From GBS-DC sp037442365 (GTDB taxonomy: Bacteria; Armatimonadota; Fimbriimonadia; Fimbriimonadales; GBS-DC), in assembly GCA_037442365.1 (NCBI GenBank), contig JBBIQK010000025.1, positions 1-38,570 of the forward strand: a stretch of 38,570 nucleotides of DNA, in the 5' to 3' direction. Made by a program: the position numbers and the translations under genes. The stretch's first letter is position 1, and every line of letters starts with the position of its first letter. Shown piece after piece: positions 31,331 to 38,570 of this stretch. The notes beneath the pieces are model-generated. The model did no database searches and had not been told where the DNA came from. It saw only the letters and a list, made by a program, of their open reading frames with translations.

Positions 31331-32839
31331 TCACGGCGTTTCGCCCGTTGTTTCGGGGCGCGGCTCTACGGTAATCGTGAGTTTTGCCTGCGCGGGGCGT
31401 CCTTCCGAGTCGTAGGCGGTGAGGGTGTAGGTGGTCGTTGCCGTGGGCGATACGATGACTTCGCCCTGTTTGGGGTCGATGCGCCCGACGCCGTTGTCGA
31501 TTTCGGCGCGCACTGCGTTCACCAGCTCCCAGCGCAGGGCGACGCTCTCACCAGCAGCAATCTGTTCGGCTTGCGCAGTGAAACTCAGGATCTGCGCCTG
31601 CGAGGGGTCCAGCACCTCGACTGTGATGCGCTTGCTCACCGATTTACCCGCGGCGTTCCGCGCGATGAGTTCGTACTCGGTTGTGCGCGAGGGGCGATGC
31701 TCGACGCCTGGCATCGCAGGGTCTAACTTTTGCCCGCCGGGCGGGGTGAGGATGAGTTCGGTCGCGTGTTTTACCTCCCAACGTAGCAGCACTGACTCGC
31801 CTCGTTTGACCTGAGGCGGCTCGGCGTAGAAGCGGCTAATCACGGGCGCAGGCGGTTCGGGCGCGTTCTGCACAATCACGACCACCTCGCGCATCTGCTC
31901 GCCGTAGCGGTTGCGGGCAATCAGGCGGTAGGTGGTAGTGGTCTGCGGTTGCGCCTGCACCGAGCGCGTCTGGTTCGGGTCAAACTCGCCCAGGCCGGGT
32001 TCAATCAACACCTTCTCGGCGTTGCGCACCATCCAGCGGAGGGTGGTCGTCTCGCCCGCAGTGATTTGCGCAGGCTCGGCGGCGAACTCCTCGATGGCGA
32101 CGGGCAGCGGGCGCGTGTACGCCCACAGCGCCAGCACCAGCCCCAGCACCGCCAGAAACCCCAGCACGAGCGGGCTGACCAGTCCGCGCCGTTCCAGCTG
32201 CGCCTGCACGGAGGTCGAGCGCAGGGGGTCTTCCACGCTGCGCGCGGTCGCGGTGAAACTGAACAGCGCGGGGTTCGCCAGAACGGGCATGCGGCGCGGC
32301 TGGGCGTACACCAGCACGCTCTGCGTCTCGCCCGGCGCCAGCAGCGTGCGCTCGCGCTCCAGTTCGAACACTACTTCATCTTCGGGGTCGGACACATGGA
32401 GCTGCACGGTCTGCTCGGTGTTGCCGTAGTTGGCGATGGTGAGTTCGTAGGGCGCGCGTTTGTGCATTGGGGAAACGACGCCGCGCTTCGGGAGGATGTC
32501 CAGCGTGAGCATGCTGTAGGGGCGGATAACGACGCTGGCTTGCGCGACTCCTGATCCCCCGTTCTCCAGCGAGCGCGCGCGCACCAGCACGGGATAGGTT
32601 CCCGCGCGGCTCTCCGTGCTGCGCGGCGGGCGAATCAGAATCCGCTCCTGCACCTCCTCGCCGGGCGCCAGCGCGAACGATGGGATGGGGATGGCGCACC
32701 ACTCTGCGTCGACGCCTTCCACCTCGAGGGCGACCTGATCGGGCGCGTCGCCTTCGTTACGCACCACCGCCACCAGTTGCGCCGAGCCGCCCGGCTCCAC
32801 CTGCACCTCGTCCTGCCCCAACCTGACGCGAATCGCCAT
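31331..32839 (-). CDS. Single-span membrane protein with Ig-like repeats
   Basis: 502 residues. The N-terminal 220 residues resemble two Ig-like (NEW3/CARDB-type) folds. One hydrophobic helix lies near 226-243 (LVLGFLAVLGLVLALWAYT). After it come three related repeats of about 85 residues (from about 250, 343 and 430), each with F.A....I..GE...L.W and a TTTY.L.A close. No signal peptide is present, so one half must face the cytosol, which is odd for Ig-like folds. Function is unknown; linkage to a porin and a PstS-like protein suggests an envelope role. A TACAAT box ends nine bases before ATG 32839. Confidence 0.75.
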   Translation of the reverse strand: MAIRVRLGQDEVQVEPGGSAQLVAVVRNEGDAPDQVALEVEGVDAEWCAIPIPSFALAPGEEVQERILIRPPRSTESRAGTYPVLVRARSLENGGSGVAQASVVIRPYSMLTLDILPKRGVVSPMHKRAPYELTIANYGNTEQTVQLHVSDPEDEVVFELERERTLLAPGETQSVLVYAQPRRMPVLANPALFSFTATARSVEDPLRSTSVQAQLERRGLVSPLVLGFLAVLGLVLALWAYTRPLPVAIEEFAAEPAQITAGETTTLRWMVRNAEKVLIEPGLGEFDPNQTRSVQAQPQTTTTYRLIARNRYGEQMREVVVIVQNAPEPPAPVISRFYAEPPQVKRGESVLLRWEVKHATELILTPPGGQKLDPAMPGVEHRPSRTTEYELIARNAAGKSVSKRITVEVLDPSQAQILSFTAQAEQIAAGESVALRWELVNAVRAEIDNGVGRIDPKQGEVIVSPTATTTYTLTAYDSEGRPAQAKLTITVEPRPETTGETP

Positions 32840-32848
32840 CAGGAGTAG

Positions 32849-32854
32849 ATTGTA
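32849..32854 (-). promoter_or_regulatory. -10 box of the Ig-like/porin/pstS set
   Basis: TACAAT on the minus strand with nine bases to ATG 32839. The divergent box at 32884 is only 29 bases away. Confidence 0.5.
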
Positions 32855-32883
32855 CCCAGTGGCGCAGGGGGAGCAGCATGGGC

Positions 32884-32889
32884 TATAAT
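32884..32889 (+). promoter_or_regulatory. -10 box of the SpoIID/dockerin gene (leaderless)
   Basis: A perfect TATAAT is followed by AGAGCT and ATG 32896. The upstream in-frame ATG 32878 would place this box inside the coding sequence. Confidence 0.6.
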
Positions 32890-32895
32890 AGAGCT

Positions 32896-35400
32896 ATGGC
32901 GTTGAAAGGGTTTCTGGGCGCGCTGATGGCGTGGGCGATTCTTGGCATAACGCCCGCGCAGGAATGGCTGGATGTGCGGTTTTACGATTCGGTCTCTGGC
33001 AAAGCGCTAATAGCAGAAGTCACGCTCACCGAACAGGCGACAGGACAGGTCTACACTTTCCGCTCGCAACCTGATGGACGACTGCAGACGCTACTTCCTG
33101 CAGGGGAGTATGCGCTCTATGCTGCCTGCGAGGGCTATCTGGCGGTTGGAATTACACTTACTGTGCGCCCCGACATGCCGCCGTATCGGTTCTATTTAGA
33201 CCCGCTTGCGCCGCCGCGCGAGGCGGACTGGCGCTATCTGTGGGCGTTGCGCAAGCCGAACCACATGATTGTGGTCGGTTTCATCACGGACGAGCAGACG
33301 GGGCAGCCGCTGGCGGGCGTGCAGGTGCGTGCGCTCAACCACGCGGGCGCGACAGAGACCGACGCCAGCGGCATGTTCCTGCTGCAGTTCCCCATCCGCG
33401 ACCTGCAGGGCGCGGCGCAGCCCTATGCGACTCTCGCACTGGAGAAGGCAGGCTACCGCACGCTGTTGCTGGAAAAAGTGGCGCTGTGGAGTGAGGGTGA
33501 CTGGATTTATCGCCTGACGATGGCGGCGGGGACAGGACTGGAGGCGCGCGATATGCGTTCCCCGCGCCACCGCGAGGACGCGCCCAAGCAGCCCTGCGAG
33601 GCGTGCGACGCGCCCAAATCGGAGCCGCTGCCCGAAACGCCTGTGGAGATGGGCAACGATTTCAGCCCCGCCGCGCCCGCGCCGATTGTGCTGCCCAAAT
33701 ACATCAAGGTCGGACGCAATTGCACCTCGCGCACCAACTGCCCCGGCGGCGTGGAGGTCTACACGATAGACACCTACTGCAAGGGCGTGATTACCAGCGA
33801 GTGGTACGCGTGCTGGGGGAATGTGCGCTTCGGCAGCGAAAGCCCGCCTGCAGGGATGGAGTCGCTGAAGGCGGGCGCGGTCGCCGTGCGCAGCTACGGC
33901 GTCTCGTTCGTCTACTCGCCCATCAACAGCAGCTACGACATCTGCGATTCCACCTCCTGCCAGGTGTTCACGGGCAACCAGAGCAGCAACGGCAACGCGG
34001 CGGTGGACGCCACCACGCGCTATGTGCTGCTGACCAGCGCGGGCAACATCGCGCGTTCGGAGTATTCCGCCGAGAACAACAACGCGGGCTGCGGCAACGG
34101 CTATTCGGGCACGGGCAGCAGCTGGCCCTGCATCGACGACCCGGTCTGCACAGGTTTCGCGACCAACGGGCACGGGCGCGGGCTGTGCCAGTGGGGCTCG
34201 GCGCGCTGGGCGACGGGCAGACGCCTCAGTAGCAGCCAGGCGTGTACCAGCAGTGCGCCCCTGCACGGGTACGGCACGAAAAACTGGCAGCAAATCCTCA
34301 GCCACTACTACGCGCCCGGCGGCTACCAGCTGGTGCAGGGCGGCGTCGCAACCGTCGCGAACCTGCTGGTCAGCCCGAACCCTGTGCGCACGGGCGTGCA
34401 GGCGCTGCTGGGCTACACAATCAACGCCACCCACGACTTTCAGGTGATTCTGGGCGCGTCGATTCGGCTGGGTACGGGCGCGTGGATTTCCGACCCCTCG
34501 CGCGACCTGAAGGTGAGCCTCGTGGAAGGCTCTAACAACCGCTCGCGCTTTTTCCTCGTGCCCAGCGATGCAACGGCGGGAACCTACGATGTGCTGACCG
34601 CGCTGTGGTACGACCGCAACAACAGCAACACGATTAACGCGGGCGACTTCATGGTGGACGACCGCGTGTTCGCGGGGGCGATGCAGGTGCGCCGCTCCAC
34701 CACCCTCAGCGCGCCCGTTGCCAGCGGCAGGCGCGGGCAGACCATCACGCTGCAGGCGACGCTCCGCCAGACGCTGGACAACACGCCGCTCGCAGGGCGC
34801 ACACTCACTTTTAAGGTCAACAACGCCGTCGTGGGCGCGGCGACCACCAGCAGCGCGGGCGCGGCAAGCCTCGCGTATACCCTCCCGCTCAACCTGCCGC
34901 TGGGCAATCAGACGCTGCGGGTGGAGTTCGACGGCGATTCGACCTACGCCGCGTCGTTCGTGAACAGCACGCTGACGGCCAACCCCGTGCGCGTGCAGGG
35001 GCAGGTCGCGCTGGAGGGCGCGGCGAACCCTGCGGGCGTTCCCGTGCGCTTCACCCTGCAGGCGGGAAGCCAGCAGGAGACCGTGAACCTCACGCTGGGG
35101 GCAGGCGGAAGTTTCGCGTTCGACACGACGCTCGCAGGAGCGGCGACAGTGCGCGTCAGCACGCCCGACGGCGTCTGGCTGTGCAGGCAAACCAGCGCGA
35201 CGCTCAGCGACCTCACAACGCTGAACTTTAGCCTCACCGCAGGCGACCTGAATCAGGACGGCGCGATTGACGACGCCGACCTTCTACAGGTGCTGTTCGC
35301 GTTCGGCTCGAACGACTCGCAGGCGGATGTGAACCGCGACGGCGTGGTGGACGACGCCGACCTGCTGCAGGTGCTGTTCAACTTCGGCGCGGGGTGTTAG
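32896..35400 (+). CDS. Exoprotein with SpoIID/LytB domain and dockerin-like tail
   Basis: 834 residues. A signal peptide (MALKGFLGALMAWAILG) is followed by two CarboxypepD-regulatory-like beta folds (about 25-110 and 125-205). Residues about 290-490 are a SpoIID/LytB domain with the catalytic Glu at E302 (ITSEW) and ESLKAGAVAVRSY; such domains cut or bind denuded peptidoglycan glycans. This part is rich in Cys, suggesting disulfides. Ig-like repeats follow (about 600-780), then two dockerin-like repeats and a final GAGC. ATG 32896 is chosen for the -10 box six bases upstream and because the signal peptide begins there. The stop is three bases from the convergent xylA stop. Confidence 0.83.
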   Translation: MALKGFLGALMAWAILGITPAQEWLDVRFYDSVSGKALIAEVTLTEQATGQVYTFRSQPDGRLQTLLPAGEYALYAACEGYLAVGITLTVRPDMPPYRFYLDPLAPPREADWRYLWALRKPNHMIVVGFITDEQTGQPLAGVQVRALNHAGATETDASGMFLLQFPIRDLQGAAQPYATLALEKAGYRTLLLEKVALWSEGDWIYRLTMAAGTGLEARDMRSPRHREDAPKQPCEACDAPKSEPLPETPVEMGNDFSPAAPAPIVLPKYIKVGRNCTSRTNCPGGVEVYTIDTYCKGVITSEWYACWGNVRFGSESPPAGMESLKAGAVAVRSYGVSFVYSPINSSYDICDSTSCQVFTGNQSSNGNAAVDATTRYVLLTSAGNIARSEYSAENNNAGCGNGYSGTGSSWPCIDDPVCTGFATNGHGRGLCQWGSARWATGRRLSSSQACTSSAPLHGYGTKNWQQILSHYYAPGGYQLVQGGVATVANLLVSPNPVRTGVQALLGYTINATHDFQVILGASIRLGTGAWISDPSRDLKVSLVEGSNNRSRFFLVPSDATAGTYDVLTALWYDRNNSNTINAGDFMVDDRVFAGAMQVRRSTTLSAPVASGRRGQTITLQATLRQTLDNTPLAGRTLTFKVNNAVVGAATTSSAGAASLAYTLPLNLPLGNQTLRVEFDGDSTYAASFVNSTLTANPVRVQGQVALEGAANPAGVPVRFTLQAGSQQETVNLTLGAGGSFAFDTTLAGAATVRVSTPDGVWLCRQTSATLSDLTTLNFSLTAGDLNQDGAIDDADLLQVLFAFGSNDSQADVNRDGVVDDADLLQVLFNFGAGC

Positions 35401-35403
35401 CCC

Positions 35404-36567
35404 CTAACGCACGCCCAGCAGCAGTTCCATCGTCAGCTGGTCGAGCCGTTCGTACTGGTAGCCCTGCGCGCCCAGCGCGGCGCGGTCGAAGGCGTGCGCT
35501 TTCAGCCACGCCGCGTTCTCCCGCGAGTAGCGCATCCGCTCCTGCAGCTCGACATCCCACCGCCGAATCTGCGCCAGCAGCTCCTGAATCTCAGGGTCCT
35601 GATTGAACCGCTCCGCCTTCTCCTTGAGAATCAGGTAGGTGCGCATACAGCCTGCGGCGAACGCCCACACGCCCTCCTCGTCTTCGGTGCGGTAGGCGTG
35701 CGCGTCGAAATGGCGCGGTCCGTCGTAGCCGTTGTCCTCCAGCAGTTTCACCAGGAAAAACGCGCCCTTGATGTCCTCCGCGCCGAAGCGGAAGTCCTGA
35801 TCGTAGCGCGTGAGTTTTTGCGCGTTCAGGTCGATGTGGAACAGCTTGCCTCGCTCGATGGCTTGCGCGACGGCGTGAGTGAAGTTGAGCCCCGCCATGT
35901 GTTCGTGCGCCACTTCGGGGTTCACGCCGCACATGCTGGGGTCGTCCAGCGTCTCGATGAACGCCAGCATCGCGCCGACGGTGGGCAAAAAGATGTCGCC
36001 GCGCGGCTCGTTGGGCTTCGGCTCCAGCGCAAACTTGAGGCGGTAGCCCTGCTCTTTCACATAGTGGATCAGGAAGTTCATGCACTCGCGGTACCACTGC
36101 AGCGCCTGCACGGGGTCTTTGGCGGCGTCGGTTTCTGTGCCCTCGCGCCCGCCCCAGAACACATAAATCTCCGCGCCCAGCTCGACGGCGAGGTCGATGG
36201 CGTGCATCGATTTCTGCAGGGCGTAGGCGCGCACGCGCGGGTCGTTGCTGGTGAACGCGCCGTCTTTGAAGGCGGGGTCCGAAAACAGGTTGGTCGTGCC
36301 CATCACCAGGCGCATGTTGTGGTCGTCGAGGGCTTGCTTGAACTCGCGCACGATTCGGTCGCGTTCAGTGGGCGTCGCGTCGATGGGCACGAGGTCGTTG
36401 TCGTGCAGGTTCACGCCCCACGCGCCCAGCTCCGCCAGCTTCTGCACGATGCGCGTCGGGGGAATGCGCGGGCGCACTGGCTCGCCAAACGGGTCGCGCC
36501 CGATGTTGCCCACTGTCCACAGCCCAAATGTGAACTTATGCTCTGGCTTCGGCATGTAGTCTCCCAT
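35404..36567 (-). CDS. xylA: Xylose isomerase
   Basis: Interconverts xylose and xylulose (and glucose and fructose) with divalent metals. 387 residues, the short class I form found in Thermus and actinobacteria. H55 and D58 (LHDNDL) are the ring-opening pair. E182 and K184 (LEPKPNEPRGD) and HIDLNAQ near 248 hold the metal and substrate residues. ATG 36567 has GAGGAGG upstream; ATG 36555 (MPKPEHKF) is an alternative. No xylulokinase or sugar transporter is near. Confidence 0.95.
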   Translation of the reverse strand: MGDYMPKPEHKFTFGLWTVGNIGRDPFGEPVRPRIPPTRIVQKLAELGAWGVNLHDNDLVPIDATPTERDRIVREFKQALDDHNMRLVMGTTNLFSDPAFKDGAFTSNDPRVRAYALQKSMHAIDLAVELGAEIYVFWGGREGTETDAAKDPVQALQWYRECMNFLIHYVKEQGYRLKFALEPKPNEPRGDIFLPTVGAMLAFIETLDDPSMCGVNPEVAHEHMAGLNFTHAVAQAIERGKLFHIDLNAQKLTRYDQDFRFGAEDIKGAFFLVKLLEDNGYDGPRHFDAHAYRTEDEEGVWAFAAGCMRTYLILKEKAERFNQDPEIQELLAQIRRWDVELQERMRYSRENAAWLKAHAFDRAALGAQGYQYERLDQLTMELLLGVR

Positions 36568-36652
36568 GGGATGCCTCCTCGCAGGGGCATGCTTCGCTCT
36601 ATACGGCGCGACTCCTGCCGCAACCCTTACCAGGTTCGCCTGTAGGCAGGCA

Positions 36653-36682
36653 GGGGGCGCAGATTCAACCGTCTGCGCCCCC
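36653..36682 (-). terminator. Hairpin after the flotillin-like gene
   Basis: A perfect 11-bp stem GGGGGCGCAGA/TCTGCGCCCCC with an eight-base loop, 12 bases after the stop. No T-tract follows on the minus strand, so termination strength is uncertain. Confidence 0.5.
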
Positions 36683-36694
36683 GATAGGCAGTGT

Positions 36695-38530
36695 CTACTC
36701 GCTCTTCTGGTCGACGGGTTGGGCGGCGTCGGTCTGCGCCTGCATGCGCCCTGCGCCGATACGCTGGGCGATGCTCATCAGTTGCTGCGCCATCTCGCCG
36801 AGCTTGCCGTTGCCGTCGCCGACGGCTTGCAGTCCCGACAGCGCGCCGTCGATCGCCATGCCCAGCCCCAGCCCACGCGCGTACTGCTCGGTCATGCGGG
36901 CGAGGGTTTCGGGATCGCCGAAGATGTTCATCGTGCCGCGACTCATGAACTCGCCAATCGCGCGCGCCAGCTCGACCTGCACATCGCGCTGCGCCTCGAT
37001 GCGGAACTTTTCGAGTTCGAACTTGAGCGCGGCTTCGCTGTAGGTCTGGCGGTACTCCAGCGCCTGGCGTTCGACCTCCACGCGGGCGCGTTCGACTTCG
37101 ACTTGCTCGCGGGCGATGTTCACATCGACCATCTTGACGGCGGTCTCGCCGCGGGCGACCTGTTCGCGGGCTTTGGCTTCGGCTTCGGCGCGGGTAAGGA
37201 TGGCTTGCGCCTCCAGCTCCGCCGCCTGCTTCTGCGCTTCGGCTTGTTTCACCTCCGCGAAGGCATTAACCTGCACATCGGTCTCGCGCTTGATGCGCTC
37301 CTGTTCGATCTGCTGTTTGGCGGCGATGAGTTTGGACTGCGCCTCGCGTTCGGCGGCGGCGAGTTGCTCGACGGTAATCACCTGCTGCTTGGCGCGTTCG
37401 CGCTCCGCCTGCGCCTCCAGGGCTTGCTTTTCGGCTTCGGCGCGCTGGCGCTCGGCTTCGGCGACGGCGATTTCCTTCTCGCGTTGCGCCAGCTCGACGG
37501 CTTTCTCGCGGTCGATGTCCGTCTTCTGCAGCTCCTGCTGGCGCAGTAGCAGCAGGCGGTCGCGCTCGATGGCGGCGACGCGCACGGCTTGCTCCTGCTG
37601 AATCTGCGCTTCCTGCACCTGGCGTTGTTGCTCGATTTTGTAGGTGTCCGCCTCGCGCTGTTTCTCGGCTTGCACTTTGGCGACTTCGGCTTGCTGGGCG
37701 GCTTCCGCCTCGGCGCGCTGGCGCTCCAGCTCCAGAATCTCCTTCTGAGTCTCCACATTTTTGAGCGTGATTTCGCGGCGCGCCTCCTGCTCAAGGCGGT
37801 TGCGCTCCACCAGCGCGGCTTGCGTAATCTCGGTGATTTTGCGCTTGCCCTGCGCGTCGAAGATGTTGTTGTCCGAGAGCAGCTCCTGCGAGGTCTGATC
37901 CAGGCGCGAGATGGTCACCGACTCCAGCGTTAGTCCGTTTTGTTCGAGGTCGGAGCGCACCAGTTGCTGCACGCCGCTGGCGAAGGCGTCGCGCTGGGCG
38001 TGAATCTCCACGAGGTCTTTGGTCGCCGCCACGCTGCGCAGCGCGGAGACGAGCTTCTCGAACACGAGTTGCGAGACGGACTGCGCGTTGACCGATTTGT
38101 CGCCGAGCGAGCGCGCGGCGTTTAGGATGGCGTCCACTTCAGGCTGTACCTTGATATAGAACTCGGCTTTTACATCCACGCGCAGGTTATCGCGGGTAAT
38201 GAGCGCGTCGGGTCCCTTGCGCTCGACTTCGAGTTTCATTGTCTCCAGCGAGACGGGCACGAGGGTATGCAGGTACGGGAACACCAGCGCGCCGCCGTCC
38301 AGCACGACGCGTCGTCCCCCGAACCCTGTGCGCACATACGCCATATTCGCGGACGGGCGCACATAGAACTTGGAAATCATCAGGAAGATGAACCCCATCA
38401 CCAGCAGTACGGCGCCAATCGCCAGCGACACCAGCTGCTGGATGGGTCCCCAGGCGTTACCAAGCACGCTGCCGCCAAAGCCTGCGAGCAGCATCAACGC
38501 CAAGCCAATCAGAATGAACCAGCTATGCAT
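36695..38530 (-). CDS. Flotillin-like SPFH protein
   Basis: 611 residues, a membrane scaffold of the flotillin/YqiK type associated with ordered membrane domains. Two N-terminal hydrophobic segments (about 4-22 and 33-53) anchor it. The SPFH domain covers about 60-240. A long charged coiled coil rich in A, E, Q and R follows (about 240-530), and the C-terminal 70 residues are less charged. ATG 38530 has GGAGGAGAG just upstream. The partner NfeD-type gene that often lies beside flotillins is not seen in the remaining 40 bases. Confidence 0.9.
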   Translation of the reverse strand: MHSWFILIGLALMLLAGFGGSVLGNAWGPIQQLVSLAIGAVLLVMGFIFLMISKFYVRPSANMAYVRTGFGGRRVVLDGGALVFPYLHTLVPVSLETMKLEVERKGPDALITRDNLRVDVKAEFYIKVQPEVDAILNAARSLGDKSVNAQSVSQLVFEKLVSALRSVAATKDLVEIHAQRDAFASGVQQLVRSDLEQNGLTLESVTISRLDQTSQELLSDNNIFDAQGKRKITEITQAALVERNRLEQEARREITLKNVETQKEILELERQRAEAEAAQQAEVAKVQAEKQREADTYKIEQQRQVQEAQIQQEQAVRVAAIERDRLLLLRQQELQKTDIDREKAVELAQREKEIAVAEAERQRAEAEKQALEAQAERERAKQQVITVEQLAAAEREAQSKLIAAKQQIEQERIKRETDVQVNAFAEVKQAEAQKQAAELEAQAILTRAEAEAKAREQVARGETAVKMVDVNIAREQVEVERARVEVERQALEYRQTYSEAALKFELEKFRIEAQRDVQVELARAIGEFMSRGTMNIFGDPETLARMTEQYARGLGLGMAIDGALSGLQAVGDGNGKLGEMAQQLMSIAQRIGAGRMQAQTDAAQPVDQKSE

Positions 38531-38570
38531 CGTCTCTCCTCCGACTTAAGTTTGTCCCCCGAGTGTCTGG

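Noticed and set aside
33196..35190. A 664-codon open frame on the minus strand
   Set aside because: Antisense to the SpoIID/dockerin gene, with the same shadow composition.

Overview
The window is a GC-rich, gene-dense bacterial chromosome segment. A phosphate-selective-type porin indicates a diderm. A secreted protein with a PEP-CTERM tail and two exported proteins with paired dockerin-like repeats, plus the mix of housekeeping genes, would fit Armatimonadota or a relative. That placement is an inference from protein style, not from a phylogenetic marker.

Layout. 1-1853: a PEP-CTERM secreted protein gene with tandem promoters, surrounded by palindromic repeats. 1854-4898: a YdjC/ChbG-type deacetylase and a STAND-like ATPase/TPR gene split by a frameshift. 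4899-5174: a structured RNA candidate with its own promoter and U-tract terminator. 5175-7227: rodA-like SEDS polymerase and a short-chain polyprenyl diphosphate synthase. 7229-12035: an enolase-superfamily enzyme, a nucleotidyltransferase/phosphomannomutase-like fusion and galT. 12133-16433: a REC-histidine kinase, recA with a consensus promoter and candidate operator, and a TMTC-like membrane TPR protein. 16430-20276: a small membrane protein, then the overlapping set tpx, GH84 hexosaminidase and aroC. 20377-22460: a REC/HD-GYP regulator, and convergent to it an ECF sigma/anti-sigma pair behind a 250-nt leader. 22661-29087: dockerin-tailed secreted protein, glnD, a YmdB-type phosphodiesterase, a photolyase and ribosomal protein L25/Ctc. 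29162-32839: a three-gene set of Ig-like membrane protein, porin and PstS-like binding protein. 32896-38530: a SpoIID/dockerin exoprotein, xylose isomerase and a flotillin-like protein.

Two themes recur. First, seven genes have a TANNNT-type -10 hexamer only 6-9 nt before the start codon, which predicts leaderless or nearly leaderless mRNAs. The other genes carry purine-rich Shine-Dalgarno sites. Second, the surface and secreted protein genes (PEP-CTERM, two dockerin-tailed proteins, Ig-like/porin/PstS) are where repeats, tandem promoters and odd C-termini concentrate. No tRNA, rRNA, CRISPR array, transposase or phage gene was seen.

The strongest candidates for something undescribed are the structured RNA before rodA with two competing 3' strands, the dockerin-like tails that end in a terminal cysteine, the leaderless promoter/start fusions, and the repeat-bounded PEP-CTERM gene.
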